This document shows, piece by piece, positions 10,325 to 21,618 of a stretch of 37,959 bases of DNA. How positions within the stretch are numbered: the first letter of the stretch is position 1; each line of letters begins with the position of its first letter. Made by a program: the position numbers and the translations under genes. The DNA comes from Aculops lycopersici (Eukaryota > Arthropoda > Arachnida > Trombidiformes > Eriophyidae), in the NCBI GenBank assembly GCA_015350385.1, contig WNKI01000001.1, positions 4,171,647 to 4,209,605 on the forward strand, read 5' to 3'. The notes beneath the pieces are model-generated. The model did no database searches. It was not told the DNA's origin and saw nothing but the letters and a program-made list of their open reading frames with translations.

Positions 10325-10988
10325 TTCGAAGTGGCAAGACACTGAGACTCGCGATTGTAACTGGAGTACGAAGCGCATTGCGTACATTATGTGTGCTATT
10401 GGTGGCCTTCGACTATCTATTTGCTAGCTAATTAATACTTCTCCTGAGAAAAAAGACAGCAACAATTGATCTTCATCAGCTTTCGCCGCCGTCGTCGTCT
10501 TTGTAGCGATAGATCGATAGCCAATACAAACTATCGATTGTTGCCATCAATCGGCGACTCTCTCACTCAACCAAAGTTCACTCGTTAGTCTATCAATCTA
10601 TCGATTATCATCATTATTTTTGGTACTGCTGTTGCTTTGCAATTATGAACTGCAAGTCCTCAGGTCGAGAAGGCAAAAGGCAACAGCAAAAACTAAATCA
10701 TCAAGACTATAAAATTTTTTAAGGAACTTTTACCTTGCGGCACCGAATCGTCTAGTACAACAACAGCAACAACAGCAACTCGTTCAGCTATCAACAGCAG
10801 CAACAATTTCTCGCCTCGCAATTGCAAGTGGTCTTCATAATGGTGAAATACAAGCGCATCACCACCGACGAGAGCGGCGACTCGGCGCGTTGCAGGCAAT
10901 TGAGGAAGTTTTGGTCGCAGGTGCAATGGGATCGCGTGTAGAAGGACCAGTTGAAGAGGCCATAGCCGGCGGAGAAGGCCACAGGCTT
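10325..10988. pseudogene. Degenerate copy of semaphorin 5' region plus part of the PLA2 gene
   Basis: Strongly similar to 20538-22022, in the same orientation. It matches the DNA upstream of the semaphorin start, then about 65 bases of semaphorin exon 1, then about 155 bases of the PLA2 coding exon (antisense). Two blocks of the source are missing: most of 20973-21360 and about 21427-21861. The second junction falls in the shared string CAAGT (10825-10829). On the minus strand 10791-10982 reads GYGLFNWSFYTRSHCTCDQN and onward to MKTTC as in PLA2, but the catalytic CCRAHD block is absent and the frame then runs into exon-1-derived sequence. It contains introns, flanks and both strands, so it is a DNA-level copy and not a retrocopy. 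Not expected to encode an active enzyme. Confidence 0.92.
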
Positions 10989-11619
10989 CGTGAATCGACG
11001 TCAATCATCGCTAAAGTGCAAAATATTTTGGGTATATCGAGTCAGTCAATTATCCCCATCATTATGACACAACAACCACCCATATCGCTGGCCAATTCGG
11101 GCGCTTGAGGCTCTTTATGTAAACTTGAGTATCATTGACTTCGACAATCCATCGCGAATTAAATTGTGCAATTGCATCTTCGACTAACCATTATTATTGA
11201 CGGTTTCAGGGCCAAACGATTGGGTTGCTGTTGCAATTTGCCGCTTAATATATTATCAGTGTTTGGAATAAGTTGATGATTCAATTTGGTGCCAATAGCG
11301 AGACAACAGGTAGGGAATTCTACTTGAAGTACGGGTTTATGAAATTAGAATTGAACGAATTTTGGAGCAAATAAAGCCTCAAAACTTACTAAATCTAGAA
11401 GAGAGCGAGAGAGAAGAAGGCGCCGAGGCAAAAACCCTTCAAATATCTTAGTGAGACTAACGTGTTCGATGTGCTTTTTCATGTTTTAATCAAATTTCCC
11501 TCTCCTAGGGGCAGGGTTCTAGTTCGATTTTGATCGCCGAAGTCGTTTGCTTCACCTAGACTCGTCAATCCCTATCATAAATCCATAGATCCTTCGCAAC
11601 TACATCCTGTAGGTATATC
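10989..11619. other. Spacer, nothing recognised
   Basis: No recognisable coding sequence. It includes AATAAA at 11370-11375 (plus strand), a GA-rich stretch near 11400 and a CAGGTAG heptamer near 11308. It may hold the 3' UTR of the peptide gene at 11620-11826 (minus strand) or distal Nup107 3' sequence. Confidence 0.5.
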
Positions 11620-11826
11620 TTATTTATTTCGGCAGGTGCATTTAAAGGATAAAAAACGACTGTGGCCGTGAGTATAACCATGTCTGTTACAACATCTGAT
11701 GCACGAGAAGAGTCCAGTATATGGGCAGCACGAGCTGTCCTCGAGATTAGGATCTTTTACAGCCGCCACAAATACCGAGCCGATGGCAAGGAACAACGCG
11801 ATGATGGTGAACAGTTTCGCTTGCAT
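11620..11826 (-). CDS. Small secreted cysteine-rich peptide, possibly defensin-like
   Basis: 68 residues starting at a true ATG. Residues 1-22 form a clear signal peptide (KLFTIIALFLAIGSVFVAA). The mature part (about 23-68) is basic and has seven cysteines at 33, 34, 42, 45, 46, 63 and 65. The Cys-x3-Cys at 42-46 and the final Cys-x-Cys (63-65) followed by RNK recall the CS-alpha-beta fold of arthropod (tick/scorpion-type) defensins, which also end in CTC or CVC plus basic residues. The cysteine expected in the Gly-x-Cys position is missing (GYTHGH instead) and there are two extra cysteines, giving an odd total. It could be a divergent antimicrobial peptide, a dimer-forming variant, another secreted peptide, or a decaying gene. 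It lies between the two duplication remnants. Confidence 0.55.
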   Translation of the reverse strand: MQAKLFTIIALFLAIGSVFVAAVKDPNLEDSSCCPYTGLFSCIRCCNRHGYTHGHSRFLSFKCTCRNK

Positions 11827-12344
11827 CTTGATTGTTCTAGGATTGACTTGTAATTTTATCGGTAATTTACCTCGTTAGGCTTTCAAAATCGGTTGGAGAT
11901 TAGATGTGTTTCTACTGTTGGTATGTTTGCTCATGACTCCGATCCTTTGAGAAACAACCAATCAAACAATATATGGTGAAAATGGTAAAGGCTAACACAA
12001 AAGAAGTGTCTGCCAGAAATAGAATAGACTAACCTTTACCTGAATGTGGAAAGTCTCTGAATGGAGTAAAAATAGATGATACTTGATATGGATGGGGAAC
12101 TATTCCTAGCTTGCGTAAAGGTGTCTTAAATGAGCCCATAACAAATCCATGAAGATACACCTTCAAAGCTAATTACATTTATCGGGCCACTCGCACGTGA
12201 AGTCTAGTTTAAACTATCAGTTGAGTGAAGCCGATGGGGATATGAGCAGTCAAAGTGCCGTTATTTATCACGGCAGTCAATTGTGAGATCCTTCGTTGTC
12301 GATGTTGCAAAATTTTACCCAATCGAACCCAAAGTTTCAAATGT
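11827..12344. other. Upstream of the peptide gene, nothing recognised
   Basis: This should contain the promoter of the minus-strand peptide gene; no convincing TATA box is placed. No coding sequence recognised on either strand. Confidence 0.5.
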
Positions 12345-12527
12345 ACATCGAGAAATACGATTCTACAAGGATCACATGCATGACTCCTTGTCCAAAATTG
12401 GCGAAGTAGCAAAGAAACTCATCCGTCGCGAGGTGATTGGTCAGTCGGATGAGCAGCAACAATAATAAACGAATCTTACTCATCACCTCCCATAGAATTG
12501 ATGGCTAACTGATTGTCATTTTTGTTT
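12345..12527 (+). pseudogene. Broken copy of the Nup107 3' end
   Basis: Matches 10151-10327 of the Nup107 gene: the translated piece FYKDHMHDSLSKIGEVAKKL followed by IRREVIGQS corresponds to FSKDQMRDFLSKISEVAKKL plus IRREVIGQS at the Nup107 C-terminus. The likeness continues past the stop codon through TAAACGAAT..TTACTC and to about 12527. There is no ATG start, and the frame upstream of the match is unrelated. A DNA-level partial duplication covering the last ~35 codons and ~50 bases of 3' flank. Confidence 0.9.
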
Positions 12528-12965
12528 TTCTTATTCTTGATGATGCGAGTGCTAAATGAGCCTCTTCAACTATGCATATTTGACCGATAATTCTGCTCGA
12601 GTTGCTATCGCCACATTGCTACCGTTTCAAATAAGAGGTTAGTTAATAGACTAGTGAGAGTTGCATCTCTTCCCCCGCCTCTTTACCTGCAACAGCACGC
12701 ATCTCGTCGCGTAACTAGCGGCAATAAATCTCATCTGGTTCATCGCAACTCTTACTTGTTACGCCCGACTCTCGGCTGGTCAACTTGTTGGCATGTTTAA
12801 CATAGTTGTCTTTGCCGATGTTGTGGCGACTGAAAGGCATAACAGTGACGACACACAATAGCAACTGCAACTAGGATGTCCAATTGAAATGTAAGTCAAG
12901 GATTGCTGACCGTAGACTTGAGTCATGAGTCTTCAAGTCTCTGGTCTCGAGTGTTGGAGGGAGGG

Positions 12966-13015
12966 NNNNNNNNNNNNNNNNNNNNNNNNNNNNNNNNNNN
13001 NNNNNNNNNNNNNNN
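12966..13015. other. Assembly gap (50 N) next to a GA repeat
   Basis: Fifty N between GAGGG and a GAGAGAG run (13016-13030). The round length and the flanking repeat indicate an unresolved microsatellite; the true size is unknown. Confidence 0.98.
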
Positions 13016-14285
13016 GAGAGAGAGAGAGAGATGAAGATGCGCAACTCGTGTTGTTATTATGATTACTGTTATCATTACGTAAAAACTATGTGCAGTCTGC
13101 TTGAAAGTGTGCTAGTCAGTAAGGTTATCATACGATTGCTTACATTTACATTGCAATGCTTTACGATTGGCAAAGCATGAGATGTTTGAACTGACGGCCA
13201 ATGGTGGTGGTGATGGTGGCAAGCATGACGGGAGTAAGATATCAACTTGAATCTTGATCTTATGCAAACTATTTGGACAACAGCCACTGCCAACTGGATC
13301 AACATTCAACTACAAGTTGTGCTTATGGTGGGCATCATTCAAATTTCATGCTCACTTAGCGGTCGTGTTGTTGGCTTTGTTTTCATAGGCAAAGCCAACT
13401 CTAGTTGGTTGCTGCTGTAGCCGGACAATGAGGTAGCAACAAGTTGCTGCCTCTGGTTACATAAATAAGTTTCATGCGATAGGCAAACGAGATCAGAAGT
13501 GAGTGAGGACTATGGTTGGTAACTTGATGCGCTTGAGTTGGTTTCGGCGGCGTTACTTTCACTAGCGCGTCTCTCGTGCACCAGCTCGTTAGTTTCGTCG
13601 TCGCCATTATTCTCATCCAGATCTCGTTAGTAGGCCGGTTAGTGCCGCAACATAACGAGAAATAACGTGAAAGCAACGAGATGGTCGCTTGGTTGGTTTG
13701 CTGGATGGTGGTTGGCAGAAAGGATGCAGCTCATTTGCATGTAACCATTTCAATGTTGTCTGTTTGCCTGTCTATTGCTGCTGCTCTGGCTCTTGCTTAA
13801 TGACGCCTCAAAGTGTTGCCCTTGCTTCTTGTTCCTTATTCTAAGCCGGTAGCCAAGGAACGAACGAGCCAGTGATAGCGACCACGACAACAAGCCCGAC
13901 AATCTGCCGACCACCAGCCGAGAACCAGGTTTGGTCGCCATCCTGTCGGCGGCTAATTTCCCATATCGACCATCCGGTTGCCCCTGCTGCTGACCGCTGC
14001 AGCTTCATCTGAAGCGGCAACCGTGCACAGAAGAGTAATCTAGATTAACAACTCGCAACATGCGACAGGTAGTCTCAGTGCACTGGCCAAGCGTTTATTT
14101 CGCGCAGGTGAGATTGGCAACCAACTAGCTAGCTTACTCGCTCGCTTTCCAGTTTCGTTCTTCGTGCTGTCAGTTTACCTGTCGGCGGCAACAGCACTGG
14201 TGGTCAGCTTGGCGCGCGTTCATTCGCTCATTTAGCTCAACTCGCTTCGCTCTCACTTCCTCCCTTTCCTCTTTCTCTCTATTTC

Positions 14286-14328
14286 AACCACCACCACCAC
14301 CACCACCACCACCACCACCACCACCACC

Positions 14329-14360
<32 letters not shown>

Positions 14361-14363
14361 CAA
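14286..14363. repeat. (CCA)n followed by (ACA)n microsatellite
   Basis: About 19 uninterrupted CCA/ACC triplets (to 14343) running into about six ACA units. It generates spurious poly-Val or poly-His frames. It is a tandem triplet repeat without spacers, so not CRISPR-like. Confidence 0.95.
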
Positions 14364-15891
14364 CTCGAGCATCATTTGCATGCTCAATCCCAGCGGCCGC
14401 TCGCTTGCCGGCTCACTGTACCAAATTGAATCTAGACCAGAACACTTGTTGCTCGTCCGCTTGGTCGGCGGCACCAATTGGTTGCGGCGCTGTTGGCGCC
14501 AGATAAAGCGGCAGACTTCTATCCAAACTCAGATGGGACTTTAGGGATACGAAGACGACGAAAGTAACGCTGATGGAAGAGACGATGACTTTGATAGCGC
14601 AGAACTCTTCCCTGAGATAACCATTTGCCTTATCACTTTGCCACTCAACTTGGCCAATTGACTGTGACCAAAGACTTGGATTTCGAAGTAGGTTGACTGC
14701 AAACGGCGTCCTCCTTTTAACCTCCCCCCGGACCGTTAGACCGATTGGCCACCACCAGCGACTGGAATCCAACTTTGGTGGTTGGCGCTGCCAATTTTGT
14801 AACCACTTCCACTAGCGCCGCCGCCACGAGATAGGGTGAGCGAGATCATTTAATAAGTGATTCATTATGGTCGCTTTCTCTCTCGCTCGGTGACCGTCTT
14901 TACCTTCTCCATCCATGCAGCTCGCCTTCCTCCACGAGCCTCGATTGTGCAATAAGTGGTTCCACTCGCTCTCCCGCTCGCTCGCTGGTTGACTTTGCAA
15001 TCGAGCTGGCCACTAATCTACGAGTTAAAGGGAGAAACTAAGAGACAGGTAAATTCAGGTTGATTGTCTATCAAGCTAATCAAGTGGTGAAAAAAGATTT
15101 AACTTTAGTCTCTTGGTTTGGAAATCAATTAAAAATAAGTTACTGGCAAGTTCCTCATTAATAAAATTTGAACGCAATCCTTTCTCTCCCCACTCTCAAC
15201 TCACCAGTTAATCCTCATGTTTAATCGTGAGATTCCAGCAAGTCTCTGGATTCAATTGATTTCAAATAACCAGCTTGTCAGCTTGTTTGCTAACTAGCGA
15301 AACTCGATTAGAATCTCTTGGGACCAAGAGCTCGAATCAAATGTGCGAGCTTTGAAACTGTTGAACACTATCAAACTATCAATCGATTGCACGAGAACCA
15401 ATGACATTCCAAATTACAGGTAAACTCTTGGTCTCGCTTGAATCCCACGATTTTAACGCCAATTTGCGCGGCTGGTGGCCGGTGTGTAAGAGAGATATTC
15501 AAGTTCACACACTCAAACGCTCTATCTCGCCCCTAAACTTTTGCACATCTACCCGCTGAATCGATTATATTAGCCGCCAATTAACATTCGCCAACTTGGA
15601 GAAAGAAGCAAAGTCTTGGACTCGTTGGCTCGTTAAGTTATCTGAGCAGTCGAATCGAACGATTAGATTTGATAAAAAAACAACAACAACAACGAAGAAA
15701 GCAACAAAAACAACGAGAACCTTAGTATGAGATAAAGTGGATTGAGTAGAATTGAATGCTCTCGCGAGCACTAATCGGCTGCCATCGGATGGTTACCTGA
15801 CTATCTAACCAAGAATCGCCTGTGATACAAGCGAGCAAGTAGTTGCCACTTGTTGGCGCTCATTTGCATCATCCATTGTGAATGATCGATT

Positions 15892-15917
15892 GTTGTGGCC
15901 ATGAGATTGGCCACAAC
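15892..15917. repeat. Perfect 10-bp inverted repeat
   Basis: GTTGTGGCCA, a 6-base loop TGAGAT, then TGGCCACAAC. It lies just downstream of a CCACTTGTTG motif (15846-15855). Confidence 0.85.
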
Positions 15918-18900
15918 TAGAGTCGAATTATCGACGTTAGATTAATTTACTCTCACTCTTGCAAAATAAAACTCTCCTCGGCTTCCACCAAGTTAAACTC
16001 CAAAATCAAAAGCATAATCACAAACTCTGACTTGGCGGTCAAAAATAACTCACCTGTCGTGTTGGTTTCAAGTAGATCCCTTCAGCTAGCCACTCTCCTG
16101 GTTGCACAGGTCAATGAGGTTACGGTTGCAAGTTGGTTAGCTGGTTAGCGAGTTTATTGGTTTGGCGGCGGAGAAGGATGACCGTTGGCAGTTATGTCAC
16201 CACTTGTAGACGATTTGTATTCCACTTGAATGACAGTTATATGGAGTAGCCGACTAGTGGTCGCATGCTATTTGATTGCTCGTCGTCCTCGTTTCGATCA
16301 CTACCAAGGGAATCGCATCGAGCGCAAGCTGGGTCCATCAAAGGAGCAAGTAAGCCACCTGTACCGCTATTGCCACTTGTTGGTGAGTGCATTATGCGAG
16401 TTACGTCCAGAGTGATAGTTGGTTGCTCGCTAATATCAGTAGCAGTAGCAGCAGAACCAATATAAACGACAACTTGTCAACCTTTCACCTGCACCCAAGA
16501 GTAATTGTCGACACTAATGACAGGCGACTTTTTTGCTTTTGGGTGGCGCGATTTGTCATGGTTGTCAAGCTTGGAAAAACAGAAGCTAGCTTGCCAAACT
16601 GAACTAACTTAAACTAAAGTCCGCTCCACTCAACAAATACGATCGATGCGCATCACGAGCTCCCAATGTTGCTGCCATCGTCCAACTTCATGGCTTATGA
16701 CGCAACGGGATAGAGGGGGACGAGTGTTTCGCCTAATCGACTGGCTGAATGTGAGTTTAGAAAAAGGCCAAAAGGCGACAGGCGACAATTAGGCAACGGA
16801 AACCTGACGAGATTTATCGTCGCTTTCCTTTTCATTTTCATTCTCAGCCTAGTAGTAGTGGTAGCGGTAACATAAGTCGTCGTCGTCCATGTCGCGAGAT
16901 AAAGTTTAACTTGTGTGAAACTTGATCGCCGATTCTGTCTCTTGTTTGAGTTGGCACTTGTTGCATCGCTCTGCTAAGATGCACTGTTAAGTGGTTTTGG
17001 ATTAACAGCATCAACAAGTGGCCCTGGCGGTGGTGTCATTGGAACCAACAAAAGCAAGTGGGAGCCACAAGTTCTAACTGGTGGTTGGTCACTGGATGAA
17101 AGAACGAGGAGACAGTTAAGCGCCACTTACTCTCGCTTCCTCTTTTTTCGGTCTCTCTCTCCCTCGCTTTATGCCATCCCTTTTTCTACTTCTAACCAAA
17201 AGCAGCTAGCTGGTCATCATATTTCACCTCCGATTCTGTAACTGAAGTTTCTCTAGGCAGAGCAAGCAACTGGCATTGGCTCTCTCTAGGCGAATGGTGA
17301 TAACGGAACGATGAGCAGTCAAGTCACACCTGGCGGAAACATATTGCAGCGGCGGCGGCTGTGGTAGTGGCTCTACGCGATCATGAATTCCACAATCTCT
17401 TTGGCCGATCGTTAAATTTTTCAGTGGGTTGAGTTGATATCAAGTGAATGGCCAACGAGAGGTGAGTAAGAAGAAGAAGCAATGGCTCCGGCAACTTGAA
17501 CAATAACTCAGTTATCTCAACTCCCAGCTCTCAACTCTTTCAACCCTCTCTCTCTCGCTTACTCACTCTCCATTGTAGCTGGCTGCCGAAGCTTCCGCCT
17601 GCCGCCGCCGATTCTATAGCCGATCAAAACAATCGCTAAAGACTAAGACTGAGATCTAGACAAGAGTTGAGAGACAAAGCGCCAGTCTGTCTGCCCATCC
17701 GTCTGCTTGTCCGCCTGTCTACCTGTTGCATTTCAAGTCGCTCGATCGGTGTATGTCTCACTATTTCCAATGGCATGAATGGTAACTGGATAGATTGGAT
17801 CCGTGTTGCTGATGAGCAAATATTGTGGTCTGTCGTGTGCTATGGTGGCTACATTGCCGTCGACGACTAGCGACGTATCGAGTGGCTGACGCTTCCTCTT
17901 TGAAGCTTGTAACTACTCACTCACACACTCACTCACTCACTCTGATGCTCACTTTGATTGATTGAAGTCTCAGTCGATCGCTTGGCTAACTGAGCAAACG
18001 AACTACAAACTGTCCAGACCTTAAGCAGGCGAGCGAGCGAGTCGACAGGTAAGCTACCTGAGATAATATTAGATCTAATGGCCGCCGGTGGAGGTGGCAG
18101 TGGCCGCGGAGACGGCGCCAGTGGTGGAGCCATTAAGTTTGAGCCTCAAGCCACTCGATAGAATGATCCGTCCACTAGTCGGCGTTGCGTAATTTGCTCG
18201 CATTTTTACACTTTCACTTGCGTCTAATCACCTCCTTGCTGGCCACTTTTATATTCATGGGGTAAATTATCCACCTCTGGCTATAATAGACTCGACAATA
18301 CCGACGGCTGTGCGGCGGCGGTGGCCGAAGAGCGTCAAAAGAGCAGATCATTTCAAAGTCTCTCTTCGGCCATCTCTAGTCTCGTAAGGGCAGTTTAGGG
18401 GGTAGCAAATAAACCGGAGGGCGATCTAAGCAGGATGCAAAGAATGAAGAACCACCGACCGAAACGAACTGACCGAATGGCCTTCTGTTGCCTCGAGCGT
18501 TCGAATGGTTTCGGTGCAATCGGTTTACGCTCGTACTTTAGCCGATTGGTTGGCGCTAGCGTATAAGTTTAAGTTTGTCGGGGCGACAAACGGCAGCAAG
18601 CAACACGCAGCCGGCCAGACTGGTGAGTCTTGCCGTCTTAATATACTATCACCGACTAGCCATATACATATGGTTTAGTTGCCATTGTGCGCGTGTAGCA
18701 GCGGCGAGCTTCTTACGTAATTCGTTGCCAGAAAAATGAGTGTCTGTTAACTGGACTACATTTACTCCTAGCCAAGCGACTAACTGACCGACGAGCTTCA
18801 CGGTCAAGCGCGAGGATCTCAACACTAAGCCAGTGGGCAGGTAAATTTTGAGAGCTGCACCTGCAGAAGCAGCAGCAGCAGCAACAACAACTACTACTAC

Positions 18901-19946
18901 TACAAGGACAACAATGACCACTGCCAATTGCCAACCACTTGTTGGTTGCAACTGCTTCTACTGCTACTGTTGTTGTCGCTGCTGCTTAATTGATGGTCGC
19001 GATGAGAACTTGTGAATAGCAGAGACTTGGAAATGCGAGTCCCTTTTTATCTTCACCACTCTATTAGCATTCCAATGACTTCTTTGCTCTCCTCACGCTC
19101 CTAACTCTCGAGATCTACCACTGGAAATTGTGGTAGTAGTGTAGTAATTCAAGAGGCTCGCGGCTAGACTGGTAGTAGCGATGCAAGCAATAGCAGGTAA
19201 AATAAGACAATGAATCTGATCAACATAACGTAATAAAGTTAGCATAGTGAGTGAGCGAGGTAATAAAATAAAGAGTCTGTAAATGAAAGCAAGCGAGTGA
19301 GAGAGAAAAATTCAAGTTTAGTGTTTATTATACAATTTGAATGTCCAGCGGCACCCGAAAGAGCGAGAGCCAATTCCAATGCCACTCTTGCGGTTGACTC
19401 GAAATTTCTCACCTGGTTGGCTTTGGTTCATCTAATGCCAAGGCAAGAAAAGCAAAACCAACCACAAGACACTTGCTCACAGCTCGATGGCCGGAAGTGG
19501 CCGAGTGCCGGACGCGCAAAGCAGCTGCCTTTTGGCCAACTTTTTTCCTCTTTCAGTTTCTTATCGAGACCCAAAAGAGACTTGCTGCTCTTTCACGGTA
19601 AATGAAAATCGTAGCTGTACCTTTAATACTTTTACCCAACGAATGACACACGAATGCCCAGCAACAGGTTGCTACCTGGACAATCTGTAAAGTTGAAGCT
19701 GCTGCTCGTTGCATGAGTAACATTTTTCTTATTTAACGCCAACAACATCAACAACAACAGAAGTAACGTGACTTTGGCTACCTGTTGCAGGTGAGTCATA
19801 CTGGCTAGTTGCAACTGCTTGTCGATTTGATGACTCGTCCATTGCGAAGAAGGAATTGAGTACTACTACCACCAATACTAATACTGCGCATGAGAGGCGA
19901 TGCACAGGTACAGGTGTAATCTACTCTCCACACAGTGTGGTTGTAC

Positions 19947-19963
19947 GAGAGAGAGAGAGAGAA
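19947..19963. repeat. Short GA repeat
   Basis: About eight GA units within the semaphorin upstream region; GA tracts can bind GAGA-type factors in arthropods, but no function is shown. Confidence 0.8.
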
Positions 19964-21112
19964 AGGTATTTAGTTTTGAGGTGAAAAAATAGGCGGCGCC
20001 ACAAACGCGCTCCTCCAGGCGCGAGCTCGAATGAGACATGCGCGCCGCCGCGAACTAAGTGACAGACGCGCAATGGAACTTGCGCAGTGCAGAGTGACAA
20101 ACGCGCACTACTTTCCCATTGCGCTGGTGTAGCACACACGAGGAAAAAGATGCAGCGGCAACGAGGAGACGCCGAGCAAACTGGCCACAGACGCAACTTG
20201 CCGCCCGATCAATTCAATTCAACTTCAACTCGAAGCTTTTAGCCCGCGAATCTGCAGCAAGAGCAGCGAGAGAGCGGCGCCCATTCAATTTCCATTGCAA
20301 GACGATACTTCACTAGACCAAGACACAAGCACCTAGAGGAGCGACTTTTTGCTGTTGTTGATATTAGTATCGGCCGCTCCACAAGTAGTAGTGACTCTAT
20401 TATTCCATTCATTGATCAATACTCTGCCACTTCTACAAGTTCATTATTATTATTATCATTTCATTAGTATTATTAACACCACAAAAATCATTGAGTTAGT
20501 AAGCGGACAAAAGAGCCAGTGAAGCGACTACATCAACTCGTCGGAGTGGCAAGGCACTGAGACTCGCGAGTGTAACTGGAGTAATCGAAGCGCATTGTGT
20601 TCATTATGGTTGCTGCTGCTGGCCTTCGACTAACCACTTGCTAGCTAACTAATTACTACTCCACAGTAGAAAAAGACAGCAACAATTGATCTTTATTAGC
20701 TTTCGCCGCCGCCACCGTCGTCGTCGTCGTTACTGACGAGAGATCGTTAGTCAATACAAACTATCGATTGTTGCCATCAATTGGCGACTCTCGTTCACTC
20801 AATCAAAGTTCACTCGTTAGTCTATCTATCTATCGATTATCATCATTATTTTTGTTATTACTGTTGCAAGTCCACAAGTCGAGAAGGCAGAAGGCAATAG
20901 CAGAAACCAAAACACCAAGACTATGAACTTTTATAAGGAACTTTTACTTGGCGGCACCAGATTGGCTAGTAATTTTTAGTTGTCGTTGTTGCGGCCACCA
21001 TTAATGCCAATGTGAGATTTAGATGCAAAAATTTCCATACGTGTAGCACAAATCATCATTCATTCATTAAAAAACGAGTGGAAGATTAATAATAATTAGT
21101 AAAGAGTTCAAA

Positions 21113-21510
21113 ATGTCAACCCACTCGACGTCCAAGCGAAAGAGCAAACAAGAGAAGGCAAGCAGAAGAAGAGCTAATAATGAACCTCTCATGAATGAAA
21201 TTGCGCAACCACGAGGAATTGCCACTTGTTGTCATTGTTGTCATAGTAATTACATTACAACAACAACAGCAACAACAACAATGGCGCTACTATTCTCATT
21301 TACGACACTAATTATACTACTAATGCCACCTTCGATAGCGTCAGCCGAACCGCAAGTTTCCAGCAGCAACAGCAACTCATTCAACTATCAACAGCAGCAA
21401 CAATTTCTCGCCTCGCAATTGCAAGTCTTCAATGGCAACGAGTCGCTGCAGCAAGCAAATCACTTTAAGCTCATGGAGACGATCGACGACCACTTGTTGG
21501 TGGGCGCCAG
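21113..21510 (+). CDS. Semaphorin (class-1-like), coding exon 1
   Basis: First of three exons that join in phase (21113-21510, 25002-25047, 35182-35352; 205 codons seen, 3' part outside the window). The joined protein reads VFNGNESLQQANHFKLMETI, DHLLVGAR, NVIYNISLITMREVM, RLEWPPTEDDVRLCRMKGKS, CQNYIRVMK, LYVCGTNAYRPRCRHYLIT. That is the start of a Sema domain (a seven-bladed propeller), most like arthropod class 1 semaphorins: membrane-bound axon-guidance ligands that signal through plexin. Two starts are possible: ATG 21113 gives a 56-residue basic/Thr-rich leader, whereas ATG 21281 begins directly with a signal peptide (MALLFSFTTLIILLMPPSIA, residues 57 on). The second is more like a normal secretory start. 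The exon ends GCCAG|GTAAGT, phase 2. A Gln-rich stretch (NYQQQQQ) precedes the Sema core. Intron 1 hosts the PLA2 gene. Confidence 0.88.
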
Positions 21511-21576
21511 GTAAGTTTTCAACTATTCTTTCTCTCTCACTCTCTCTCGCACACACTCTCTTTATCTTTCCAATTT

Positions 21577-21582
21577 TTTATT
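21577..21582 (-). promoter_or_regulatory. Candidate polyadenylation signal for the nested PLA2 gene
   Basis: AATAAA on the minus strand, 37 bases after the PLA2 stop codon and about 65 bases short of the opposing semaphorin exon 1 donor, so the PLA2 transcript could end within the intron. Confidence 0.5.
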
Positions 21583-21618
21583 CTATCTGTTAATTAAATT
21601 ACTTTCACTTTTACTCAA

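Larger units (their letters stand above)
12528..21112. other. Long non-coding stretch upstream of the semaphorin start
   Basis: About 8.6 kb with no protein I can recognise on either strand; the open frames are short or low-complexity. It probably holds the semaphorin promoter, 5' UTR exon(s) and enhancers. A TATA-like TATAAGG at 20932 lies about 180 bases before the first ATG. Donor-like CAG|GTAAG strings (for example 18046) could end untranslated exons. It contains an N gap, a CCA tract, GA tracts, five of the ten CCACTTGTTG motifs and several paired CAGGT boxes. Confidence 0.55.

Noticed and set aside
10890..11108. 72-codon plus-strand frame
   Set aside because: Antisense of the PLA2-derived copy running into unrelated spacer.
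12283..12465. Possible small gene with the Nup107-like C-terminus
   Set aside because: It has no ATG (opens with GTG) and only the last ~35 codons match Nup107; treated as a duplicated fragment.
14286..14363. CRISPR-like regular repeat
   Set aside because: Simple CCA/ACA triplet tract without spacers in an animal genome.
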